DNA from: Acetobacteraceae bacterium
Lineage (GTDB): Bacteria > Pseudomonadota > Alphaproteobacteria > Acetobacterales > Acetobacteraceae
Assembly: GCA_019689515.1 (NCBI GenBank)
Contig: JADGHI010000109.1
Location: 1 to 9,854, forward strand
DNA length: 9,854 nt
Direction: 5' to 3'
The first letter of the stretch is position 1. Each line of letters opens with the position of its first letter. The position numbers were made by a program, and so were the translations under genes. Below, one piece after another: positions 1-6,120 of this stretch. Under the pieces are notes generated by a model, which did not search any database, had not been told where the DNA came from, and saw nothing but the letters and a program-made list of their open reading frames with translations.

Positions 1-235
1 GGCTGGGGCTCCTCGGCTGGCGCGCGCGGCGGGGACGCGGCGGGGGCCGGCCCGCGCCGGCCCGCGGGGCGCCCGCCACTGAACCGGGGCCGCCACAACT
101 CCGACACCGCCCCGCCACCGCCCCGCCGTCTCCAGCACGGAGGCTTCCGGCGATGCCGGCCGGCGCGTGCGCACGCACCGACGAAGGCCGAAGCCGCGCC
201 GCCCCGCAGCACCGATCGAAGGTCCGGACCGTCCG
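1..235. other. Left-edge GC-rich stretch, no gene assigned
   Basis: No recognisable gene is seen here. One forward frame is open from base 2 to a TGA at 80-82 and could be the tail of a gene lying to the left, but its translation is low-complexity Arg/Ala/Gly and cannot be assigned. A perfect 7-bp GC stem with a 6-nt loop lies at 44-63 (GGGCCGG, CCCGCG, CCGGCCC). It has no following T-run, so it may be a rho-independent-like terminator remnant or only a product of base composition. A good Shine-Dalgarno (GGAGG, 139-143) precedes an ATG at 153, which is out of frame with the lipoprotein gene that follows. Confidence 0.4.
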
Positions 236-805
236 ATGCCGCCTCGCCACCGCGACTGCCGCCGCCGCCAGCCTCGTTGGCTCCTGCTCCTGGCCTCGCT
301 CCTCCCGCTCGCCGCGGCGGGCTGCGTCCAGGACGACCCCTATTACGGGTCCTACGATTCCTATGCCGCGGAGCAGGCGCGCCGCTGGCAGCAGGAGGAG
401 GCCGCGCGCCGTGCCGAATCTGCTGCTGCTGCCGCCGCCCGCCAGAGAGAATTCGAGGCCGAACGGCAAGCCCGCTGGCGCGAGGAGATGGAGCGCCGCC
501 GCGCCTGGGCTGCGGAGCAGCGGGCCTGGGAGCGTGCCCGCCGCGCCGAGCTCGGCGGCGGCTACGGCCCGCAGGGCGGCGGCGAGGTGATGCGCCAGGA
601 CCCGCCGCCGGGCGCGGTGGCAACGCCCTATGCGCAGTCCTATGGCTACGCGACGCCGCAGCAGCCCTCGCCCTATGCGGCGCCGGCCACGCCTTATGGC
701 TACGGCTACCCCGGGGCGACGCCCTACCCGCCCTCGGCCTACGACGCGCCGCCGCAGCAGCAGGTTGATCCCTACGCGGCGCCACCGCCGCAGCGCTGGT
801 ACTGA
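236..805 (+). CDS. Probable exported lipoprotein with charged helix and Tyr/Pro-rich tail
   Basis: Not a family I recognise. From the ATG at 236 the product is 189 aa. Residues 4-14 are basic, 15-28 are hydrophobic, and LAAAGC puts a candidate lipidated cysteine at residue 30. The -3 residue is Ala rather than Leu, so the lipobox is imperfect. Val and Gln follow the cysteine; there is no Asp at +2 to hold it in the inner membrane, so outer-membrane sorting is plausible. Residues 44-106 form an Arg/Glu/Ala/Gln helix studded with Trp, possibly a coiled coil. Residues 123-189 are a disordered-looking Tyr/Pro/Ala/Gln tail with 11 tyrosines, two PYAAP copies and a terminal Trp-Tyr. The frame is also open from a GTG at 167, but the 236 start places the signal peptide at the terminus. 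It ends 61 nt before the next, compositionally similar gene, so the two are probably co-transcribed. Function unknown. Confidence 0.7.
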   Translation: MPPRHRDCRRRQPRWLLLLASLLPLAAAGCVQDDPYYGSYDSYAAEQARRWQQEEAARRAESAAAAAARQREFEAERQARWREEMERRRAWAAEQRAWERARRAELGGGYGPQGGGEVMRQDPPPGAVATPYAQSYGYATPQQPSPYAAPATPYGYGYPGATPYPPSAYDAPPQQQVDPYAAPPPQRWY

Positions 806-850
806 GGAGCGGCCGCAGGCGGCAGGCCGCGCGATGGCCTTGCCCCAGCC

Positions 851-858
851 GGAGGAAG
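851..858 (+). promoter_or_regulatory. Shine-Dalgarno site fixing the start at 867
   Basis: GGAGGAAG lies 8 nt before the ATG at 867. An in-frame ATG at 834 has no comparable site, so 867 is the preferred start, and it also gives a better-shaped signal peptide. Confidence 0.75.
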
Positions 859-866
859 CGCACGGG

Positions 867-1646
867 ATGCGTGGGCCTGAGCCGGATGCCGGCCGCACCG
901 TGGCCTGGCGGCGCCTGCCGCCGCTCCTGATCCTGATCGCCACGGCCTGCGCCTCGCTGCCGGCGGCGCATGCCTCCAGCAGCATTGAGGAGCGGCGCCG
1001 CTGGGAGGAGCAGGAGCGCCGCCGCGCCGAAGCCGCTCGCGCCGCCCAGGCCGAGGCCTTGCGTCGGCAGGAGGAGGCCCGCCGCGCCCGGGCACTGTGG
1101 GACCAACGCCGGCAGGAGGACCTCCGGCGGCAACGGGAGGCCGAACGGCGACGCGCCGAAGAGCGCCACCGCCTCGCCGAGGCCGAGCGGCGGCGCATGG
1201 AGGAACGCCGCCGTCAGGTCGAGGACGAACGGCGGCGCGCAGAGGCGCGGCGACAGCAATTCGAGGCCGAGGAGCGACGTCGGGACGCCCTTCGGCGGGC
1301 AACGGAAGCGGCCGAGCGCCGTCGCAAGGAAGCCCGCCGCGATGCCATTGCGGCCGAACGCCGGCGCGAGGAGGCGCGCCGCGCAGCCGCCGAGGCCGAG
1401 CGCCGGCGCCATGCCGAACGGGCCGCCGAGCCGAATTCCGCAGGGCTGGTCTGGCTGGTCTGGCCGCCTGCGGGGTCGTTCGGGATGGCGCCCCGGGTGC
1501 CACGGGTAGCCTTGCCGACCCAGCCGAAGGGCAAGCCAGGTCCTGTGCCCGAGGCTTCACCGCCATTCCTGCAGGCGTCCAAGGCCGCGCCCCTGTGGCG
1601 CCACCCGGCGCCCGAGCCGGGGAAGCCCCCGCCGATCCTGCCCTGA
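867..1646 (+). CDS. Exported single-helix/coiled-coil protein with 14-residue repeats
   Basis: Unrecognised 259-aa protein. Residues 1-36 look like a Sec signal peptide: Arg-Arg at 15-16, a Leu/Ile/Ala core, and AHA before Ser at 37. An alternative is a lipoprotein using the cysteine of IATAC near residue 28. Residues about 40-188 are almost entirely Arg, Glu, Ala and Gln with no Pro or Gly, as in stable single alpha-helices or weak coiled coils. From about residue 51 they fall into 14-residue units of the form ERRRxEARRxxxEA. At 0.15 nm per residue the helix would be about 22 nm long, close to the depth of a Gram-negative periplasm; this is inference only. Residues 192-259 are a Pro-rich, probably disordered tail. 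Such composition gives false matches to TolA-like and other coiled-coil families. It follows the lipoprotein gene by 61 nt and converges on the MFS gene. Confidence 0.75.
   Translation: MRGPEPDAGRTVAWRRLPPLLILIATACASLPAAHASSSIEERRRWEEQERRRAEAARAAQAEALRRQEEARRARALWDQRRQEDLRRQREAERRRAEERHRLAEAERRRMEERRRQVEDERRRAEARRQQFEAEERRRDALRRATEAAERRRKEARRDAIAAERRREEARRAAAEAERRRHAERAAEPNSAGLVWLVWPPAGSFGMAPRVPRVALPTQPKGKPGPVPEASPPFLQASKAAPLWRHPAPEPGKPPPILP
1017..1439 (+). repeat. About ten degenerate 42-bp tandem units (14-aa protein repeat)
   Basis: Within the charged-helix gene, the residues ERRR recur at codons starting 1143, 1185, 1227, 1272, 1314, 1356 and 1398. The steps are 42, 42, 45, 42, 42 and 42 nt. 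Weaker copies in the same register begin near 1017, 1059 and 1101. The protein consensus is ERRRxEARRxxxEA, two heptads long, with only an occasional Leu, Val, Phe or Ile once per unit. The units differ at many codon positions, so this is an old protein-level repeat rather than a recent DNA duplication. Confidence 0.8.
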
Positions 1647-1658
1647 GGCGATACGACC

Positions 1659-1683
1659 GCCCCGGCCCGCCACCGGCCAGGGC
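1659..1683. terminator. Candidate bidirectional terminator hairpin
   Basis: In the 43-nt gap between convergent stop codons, GCCC-C-GGCC (1659-1667) pairs with GGCC-A-GGGC (1675-1683). This gives 8 bp with one C/A mismatch around a 7-nt loop. There is no T-run on either side, so it would be an atypical intrinsic terminator. The position supports the call more than the sequence does. Confidence 0.35.
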
Positions 1684-1689
1684 TGAACC

Positions 1690-2898
1690 TCAGTCGCGCC
1701 GGCGGCCCGCCGCCACGGGGCGCAGCAGGTCCAGCCCGACCAGCAACGCCGGCAGGCCGCTGACGATGAAGCCGAGGCCGTGCCCGCCGGTCGCGCTGAG
1801 CAACGCCGAATAGACGAGCGGCATCAGCAGCGCGCCAATCTGGCCGAAGGACAGCACGCCGCCGGTCACCGCGCCGCGCATCCCCTCGGGCGCAAGGCGC
1901 GCCGTCTCGGACAGCAGCACGCCATGCCAGGAGAGCGCCGTCGCGCTCAGCAGCGTGGCGACGAAGCCGATCGCCGCCACCGGCCAGCTCGGCGTGAACA
2001 GCGCCAGCAGCCCCGCGCTGCCCGCCATGCCCAGCGCGAGCCCGGCCAGCATCCGCCGCGGCGAGACAAAGACGCTGCCGAGCCAGCCCCAGAGCACGCG
2101 CCCCGGGATCGCCACCAGCGTCGCCACGGAAAAGACGAAACCGGCGGCGGCGAGGCTGTAGCCCAACTCGACCAGATAGACGACGAAGTAGGAGGTGAAG
2201 ACGGTCTGCAGCCCGTTGAAGGCGAAGCACGCCAGCGACAGGCCGCGCAGGTCCTGGGTGCCGACCACGGAGCCGAGCGTGGTGGCGAAGTCCGACAGGC
2301 GGAAGCTGCGGTTCGGCTGCCGGTCGGAGTCGAACTCCGCGCGCAGCGGCTCGAGCAACGTCGCGACGACCAGGCAGGCGGCCGCAGAGGCGAGCAGCGC
2401 GCCACGCCAGCCCCACAGCGTCGTCAGCAGCGGGCCGAGCAGGCCGGCGAGCAGCAGCCCCATCGGCACCGCCGTCTGCTTGATCGAGAACACCAGCGGC
2501 GCGTAGCGGGGCGGAGAGTAGCGGCCGAGCAGGTGCGAGCTGGCCGGCGTGGAGACCGCCGCGCCGCCGCCCGCGATGATCGCCGAAAGGGCGAAGAGCG
2601 TCAGCGTCGCGCCCGCGGCGACGGCCAGGCCGATGGTCAGCATCACCAGCGCCACCTGGCTCATGCGGAGCGCACCGTAGCGCAGGATGAAGCTGCCGCA
2701 GCCCATCTGGAACACCAGCGCCGCGGCCGCCGTCAGGCCCATGTACACGCCGATCCAGGCGGGATCGAGCCGCAGATCCTCGACGATCGCCGGCGCGATC
2801 ACGGCAGGGAGGATCTTGCCGAGCGTGGCGCAGGTCTGCTGCCCGAAGGTTGCAGCCAGCGCGAGCAGGAGCAGTGTCAGAGGCCGACCGAGGCGCAT
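1690..2898 (-). CDS. MFS transporter, 12 transmembrane segments
   Basis: Inner-membrane secondary transporter of the major facilitator superfamily, 402 aa from the ATG at 2898, the usual family length. Hydrophobic segments fill two halves joined by a hydrophilic loop near residues 185-215. A degenerate motif-A loop lies between TM2 and TM3 (residues 66-78, ending RYGALR), with a weaker counterpart near 266-282 (GRVLWGWLGS then PRR). SIKQTAVPMG at 138-147 resembles a conserved segment I recall from proteobacterial MFS permeases; this is from memory. The frame stays open to a TTG at 2958, but the extra 20 residues are hydrophilic and low-complexity, so 2898 is preferred, although its Shine-Dalgarno is weak. 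It is divergent from the GMC oxidoreductase gene, which suggests shared regulation or substrate. Substrate and direction of transport are unknown. Confidence 0.85.
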   Translation of the reverse strand: MRLGRPLTLLLLALAATFGQQTCATLGKILPAVIAPAIVEDLRLDPAWIGVYMGLTAAAALVFQMGCGSFILRYGALRMSQVALVMLTIGLAVAAGATLTLFALSAIIAGGGAAVSTPASSHLLGRYSPPRYAPLVFSIKQTAVPMGLLLAGLLGPLLTTLWGWRGALLASAAACLVVATLLEPLRAEFDSDRQPNRSFRLSDFATTLGSVVGTQDLRGLSLACFAFNGLQTVFTSYFVVYLVELGYSLAAAGFVFSVATLVAIPGRVLWGWLGSVFVSPRRMLAGLALGMAGSAGLLALFTPSWPVAAIGFVATLLSATALSWHGVLLSETARLAPEGMRGAVTGGVLSFGQIGALLMPLVYSALLSATGGHGLGFIVSGLPALLVGLDLLRPVAAGRRRD

Positions 2899-3136
2899 CC
2901 CGCCGCATCCGTCGTCTTCGCCGCCGCGCGACGATGGCCGATCCGGCCGGGTAGGCAATGCGCGCCGCGCTGGAGCGGAGTCGTTTCAGTGGCGCGCGGC
3001 CAGGCGGAAGCAGGATCGGATCGCATCGGCGCGACAGTCTCGGCCGCGTCAAGAGGGCTGGCAAGCCCACCGACCCGTAGTCCGATGCGCTGCTGCCATG
3101 CTACGCAGGCGGGACAGTACAAGGGGGAAACGCGCG
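2899..3136. promoter_or_regulatory. Divergent intergenic region between MFS and GMC genes
   Basis: This 238-nt region must hold promoters for both divergent genes. On the minus strand a good -35-like TTGACG lies at 3047-3052, but no convincing -10 follows at 16-18 nt. A small dyad (GGGCT, GGCA, AGCCC) lies at 3055-3068. Neither element is strong enough to call a promoter or operator on its own. No regulator gene is adjacent. Confidence 0.3.
3121..3130 (+). promoter_or_regulatory. Shine-Dalgarno deciding the GTG start of the GMC gene
   Basis: The purine run AAGGGGGAAA ends 6 nt before the GTG at 3137. That GTG begins the protein directly at the FAD-binding beta strand, as is normal for GMC enzymes. 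An upstream in-frame ATG at 3098 would add a basic 13-residue extension and has no comparable site. Confidence 0.7.
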
Positions 3137-4852
3137 GTGGAGTACGACACGATCATCGTGGGCGGCGGCTCGGCCGGTTCGGTGCTCGCCCATCGCCTCT
3201 CGGCGCGCAGCGCGCACAAGGTCCTGCTCTGCGAGGCCGGACAGGACACGCCGCCGGGCAAGGTGCCGTCGGAGATCCTCGACAGCTACCCGGGCACCGC
3301 CTACTTCGACCCGCGCTTCCACTGGACCGAGCTCAAGGTCCACACCCAGGTCGTCTCGCACAACGCGCCGGACACCGACCGGCCGCCGCTGCGTAAGTAC
3401 GAGCAGGCGCGGGTGCTGGGCGGCGGCTCCTCGATCAACGGGCAGCTCGCCAACCGCGGCGCACCGACGGACTACGCCGAGTGGGTGGCGCGCGGCGCCG
3501 AGGGCTGGGGCTGGGAGGACGTCCTGCCCTATTTCCGCAAGGTCGAGCGCGACCTCGACTTCGACGGCCCCTTCCACGGCAAGGAGGGCCGCATCTCGGT
3601 CCGCCGCATCCCGCCCGAGCACTGGGACGGCCACGCGAAGGCGGTCGGCGAGGCGTTCAGGCGCGCGGGCTACAAGTTCCTGCCCGACCAGAACGGCTTC
3701 TTCGAGGACGGCTACTTCCCCATCACCATCTCCAACGCCGAGGAGCAGCGCGTCTCCGCCGCGATCGGCTATCTCGACGCGGAGACGCGACGGCGCGCGA
3801 ACCTCACGATCTCCACCGACACGCAGGTGACGGCGCTGCTGTTCGAGGGCATGCGCTGCATCGGCGTGCGTGCGCTGGTGGCCGGGCGGGAGCAGGAATT
3901 CCGCGGCAGGGAGGTGATCCTCTCCTGCGGCGCGATCCACAGCCCGGCGCATCTGCTCCGCGCGGGCATCGGGCCGGCGGGGCACCTGCGCGACCTCGGC
4001 ATCCCCGTGCTCGTGCACCTGCCGGGGGTGGGGCAGCGGCTGATGGACCACCCCTCGATCTCGCTCTCCTCCTTCATTCGCCGCGGCGCGCGCATGACCG
4101 GGCGCACCACGCGCCGGCACATCCAGGTGGGGCTGCGCTACTCCTCCGGGCTGCCGGGGGCGCCGCGCGGCGACATGTTCGTCGCGGTGGCGAGCAAGTC
4201 GGCCTGGCACGCGGTGGGCGAGCAGATCGCCTCCTTCATCCTGTTCGTGAACAAGACCTACTCGGAGACGGGCCAGGTGCGCCTCGCCTCGCCCGACTGG
4301 CGGGACGAGCCGATCGTCGAGTTCAACCTGCTCTCCGACCGCCGCGACCTGGAGCGGCTGATGAGCGGCTTCCGCCACCTCGCGGCGATCCAGCTCAGCG
4401 ACCCGCTGCGTGCGGTGACCAGTGATCCCTTCCCGGCGAGCTACAGCGACCGGGTGCGGCAGATCGGCGTGGTGAACACGAAGAACCGCATCCTGACGCG
4501 GCTGATCGCCGGGCTGCTCGACGGCCCGGCGGCGCTGCGCTCCTGGCTCATCAACCGCTACGTCGTCGAGGGCTTCACCTTCGAGCAGGTGATGCGCGAC
4601 GACGAGGCGCTGGAGGCCTTTGTCCGCAAGGCGGCGATCGGCGTCTGGCACGCCTCCTGCAGCTGCCGCATGGGGCGGGAGGACGACCCGATGGCGGTGG
4701 TGGACACGGCCGGCCGGGTGCGCGGGGTGGAGGGGCTGCGTGTGGTGGACGCCTCGATCTTCCCGGTCGTGCCCTGCGCGAACACCAACTTCCCGACGCT
4801 GATGACGGCGGAGAAGATCGCCGACGCGATCCTCGCCGGGGACGGGCGGTGA
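3137..4852 (+). CDS. GMC-family FAD-dependent oxidoreductase (alcohol/choline dehydrogenase-like)
   Basis: Flavoenzyme predicted to oxidise a primary or secondary alcohol; 571 aa from GTG 3137, typical for bacterial GMC dehydrogenases. Residues 5-14 (TIIVGGGSAG) form the Rossmann dinucleotide loop, with acidic Glu33 ending the second strand. RVLGGGSSING at 92-102 matches the first GMC signature. GAIHSPAHLLRAGIGP at 265-280 matches the second, although Arg-Ala stands where Ser-Gly is usual before the Ile. The C-terminal domain carries VWHASCSCRMG with His505 and CANTNFP with Asn549. This His/Asn pair is 44 residues apart, as in choline oxidase (H466/N510). There is no signal peptide, so it is probably cytoplasmic. 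It is divergent from the MFS gene, which may move its substrate. The substrate cannot be read from the sequence; choline, long-chain alcohols and polyethylene glycol are all used by relatives. Confidence 0.92.
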   Translation: MEYDTIIVGGGSAGSVLAHRLSARSAHKVLLCEAGQDTPPGKVPSEILDSYPGTAYFDPRFHWTELKVHTQVVSHNAPDTDRPPLRKYEQARVLGGGSSINGQLANRGAPTDYAEWVARGAEGWGWEDVLPYFRKVERDLDFDGPFHGKEGRISVRRIPPEHWDGHAKAVGEAFRRAGYKFLPDQNGFFEDGYFPITISNAEEQRVSAAIGYLDAETRRRANLTISTDTQVTALLFEGMRCIGVRALVAGREQEFRGREVILSCGAIHSPAHLLRAGIGPAGHLRDLGIPVLVHLPGVGQRLMDHPSISLSSFIRRGARMTGRTTRRHIQVGLRYSSGLPGAPRGDMFVAVASKSAWHAVGEQIASFILFVNKTYSETGQVRLASPDWRDEPIVEFNLLSDRRDLERLMSGFRHLAAIQLSDPLRAVTSDPFPASYSDRVRQIGVVNTKNRILTRLIAGLLDGPAALRSWLINRYVVEGFTFEQVMRDDEALEAFVRKAAIGVWHASCSCRMGREDDPMAVVDTAGRVRGVEGLRVVDASIFPVVPCANTNFPTLMTAEKIADAILAGDGR

Positions 4853-4875
4853 TCGCCGCCGGCGCATAGCCGCGC

Positions 4876-4902
4876 GGCCGGGCAATCCGGCGGCCTTGCC
4901 GG
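4876..4902. terminator. Weak candidate hairpins between GMC gene and tRNA
   Basis: Two mutually exclusive 5-bp GC stems exist here: GCCGG/CCGGC at 4877-4891 and CCGGC/GCCGG at 4887-4902. They lie in the 61-nt gap where the GMC gene and the minus-strand tRNA converge. There is no T-run, so the support is mainly positional. Confidence 0.25.
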
Positions 4903-4913
4903 CCGGATGAGGA

Positions 4914-4995
<82 letters not shown>

Positions 4996-5279
4996 CGACC
5001 AGTGTGCCTGTCCGGTTACACGATTGCCGCTCGTCTGGCACGGGGGCCGTTCGCACCCACCGCAATGCTCGGCACGCACCGCAGCGACGGGCGACGATCG
5101 CGAGGCGCGCCGTCACAAACGGGTGAATGCATTGCGCGCGATGGATCGCATACGATCTACACGCAACCGGCTGTGTGGAATCCGCGCCAAATCGCAGCGC
5201 CGCCGGTGAAGCCACCCGCCGGGCCGCGCGTTTGCGCTTAGGCCCCCGGCAGCGCCGGCGGGGGACGGAGGAGCAACCG
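4996..5279. other. 284-nt intergenic region, tRNA promoter side and leader of the 5280 gene
   Basis: No gene is supported here. The stretch is visibly richer in A and T than its surroundings around 5110-5200, as expected for promoters. It must drive the tRNA leftwards and the 5280 gene rightwards. Candidate elements such as TTGCGC (5132-5137) and TACGAT (5151-5156) are only 13 nt apart, too close for a sigma70-type promoter, so I call none. Short frames across it have low-complexity products and no ribosome-binding site. Confidence 0.5.
5243..5264 (+). promoter_or_regulatory. GC hairpin just upstream of the ribosome-binding site
   Basis: CCCCC (5243-5247) pairs with GGGGG (5260-5264), and an inner GGC-AGC-GCC stem (5248-5256) leaves a 3-nt bulge. 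The hairpin ends 2 nt before the Shine-Dalgarno GGAGGAG at 5267-5273. It could affect ribosome access or mark an attenuator, but could also arise from base composition. Confidence 0.3.
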
Positions 5280-5981
5280 ATGGAAATGGACCTGCTTCGC
5301 CTGCAGCGGGCCCTGGACCGCGTCGAGCTCGTCAGCGGGCTCGGCATCCCAGGCCGCGGACAGATGTGCATCATGGCGCTCGTCGCCTGCCTCGCCGGCG
5401 AGGGCCACACCGACCAGCCGCGCACCGCCTCGCCGTTGATCCGTGGCTTCGCCATCCCGGTCAACGACGAGATGCCGGACGCGATGCGCCAGCGCCTGAA
5501 GCCCTTCGCGCCGCGCATCCTCGGCACCAATGACGGCCGCGACGCGGAGCGCGCCGAGCTTCTCCGCGAGATGCTGGTCACGCAGATCCTGCCGCGCGCG
5601 AGGCTGCGCTACGGACCGGCGCCGCTCCAGGCACGCCACCCGCTGCGCCTCGTCGAGCGGGTCTGGCACCGCATGCGGCGCGGCGAGATCCGCCGGCGCA
5701 TAGATCGGCTCGTCGAGCAGTCCGAGCGCGGGCTGCGGCCGGGCCAGGAAGTGCAGCTCGCCGCTGCCACTGGCCGCCTGCTCGCGCTCTGCGCGCGCGA
5801 CGCCAGCGATTCGCGCGAGGCCGACTGGTACTGGGGCACCGCGATCACGCTGCTCGACCGCATGTGTGAGGTCGGCGCCGAAATCCGGACGCCACCGAAG
5901 ATCCGCGCCGACCGGCTCGAGGCGCTCGGACCTGCGGCGTACCAACGGCTGACGGCGGACGGTATCGCGGCGACCGGCTGA
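5280..5981 (+). CDS. Hypothetical protein, conserved N-terminal domain of unknown function
   Basis: Soluble 233-aa protein with no signal peptide or membrane segment. The ATG at 5280 is set by a strong GGAGGAG (5267-5273) 6 nt upstream. Residues 27-86 look most conserved in style: GQMCIMALVACLAGEG, then HTD (43-45), TASPLIRGFAIPVND (49-63), and RQRLKPFAPRILGTNDG (70-86). I recall similar Cys-Met...Gly-Glu...Thr-Asp...Ser-Pro...Asn-Asp patterns in hypothetical proteins of actinobacteria, rhizobia and phages, with no known function; this is from memory. Residues about 115-160 are Arg-rich and helical, and the C-terminal third contains SREADWYWGTAITLLDRMCEVG. It stands alone between tRNA-Leu and a convergent Bug gene, so context gives no role. 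A domain search on residues 25-90 would be the first test. Confidence 0.8.
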   Translation: MEMDLLRLQRALDRVELVSGLGIPGRGQMCIMALVACLAGEGHTDQPRTASPLIRGFAIPVNDEMPDAMRQRLKPFAPRILGTNDGRDAERAELLREMLVTQILPRARLRYGPAPLQARHPLRLVERVWHRMRRGEIRRRIDRLVEQSERGLRPGQEVQLAAATGRLLALCARDASDSREADWYWGTAITLLDRMCEVGAEIRTPPKIRADRLEALGPAAYQRLTADGIAATG

Positions 5982-6026
5982 CAGGCGCCGGGCGCGACCG
6001 GACAGGCGACGGACGGCCGCGCGGCT

Positions 6027-6059
6027 GGCCGGCCCGGCGGCGGGCCGCCCCGGCCGGCC
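6027..6059. terminator. Strong GC hairpin between convergent genes
   Basis: GGCCGGCC (6027-6034) pairs with GGCCGGCC (6052-6059). Inside, GGCGG (6036-6040) pairs with CCGCC (6045-6049) around a 4-nt CGGG loop, separated by a 1x2 internal loop. It lies in the 139-nt gap between the 5280 gene and the convergent Bug gene, as a bidirectional terminator would. It lacks a T-run. A perfect 14-bp palindrome (6059-6072) and a 10-bp one (6077-6086) follow. Confidence 0.5.
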
Positions 6060-6120
6060 CGCCTCGAGGCGGACGAGGGCGCGCCCGTCATGGCGGGTGC
6101 GCTCTGGCTCGGTGCTGCGC

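Noticed and set aside
1..82. C-terminus of an upstream forward gene ending at TGA 80-82
   Set aside because: The 26 visible residues are low-complexity and a stop-free run that short is expected by chance in this composition.
772..1566. 264-aa minus-strand frame opposite the repeat-helix gene
   Set aside because: It is a shadow of the 42-bp repeats; the product is Pro/Arg/Ala-rich and lacks a start context.
236..1646. TolA/TonB-like or Pal-Tol component
   Set aside because: The Ala/Glu/Arg helices resemble TolA only by composition; no TolA C-terminal domain, OmpA-like domain or Tol neighbours are seen.
1214..3070. 618-aa minus-strand frame overlapping the MFS gene and the repeat-helix gene
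   Set aside because: It is a shifted frame of the MFS gene with low-complexity product; the true frame at 1690-2898 shows proper transmembrane segments.
5002..5241. 79-aa forward frame between tRNA and the 5280 gene
   Set aside because: It has no ribosome-binding site, a random-looking product, and overlaps the only AT-richer promoter-like stretch.
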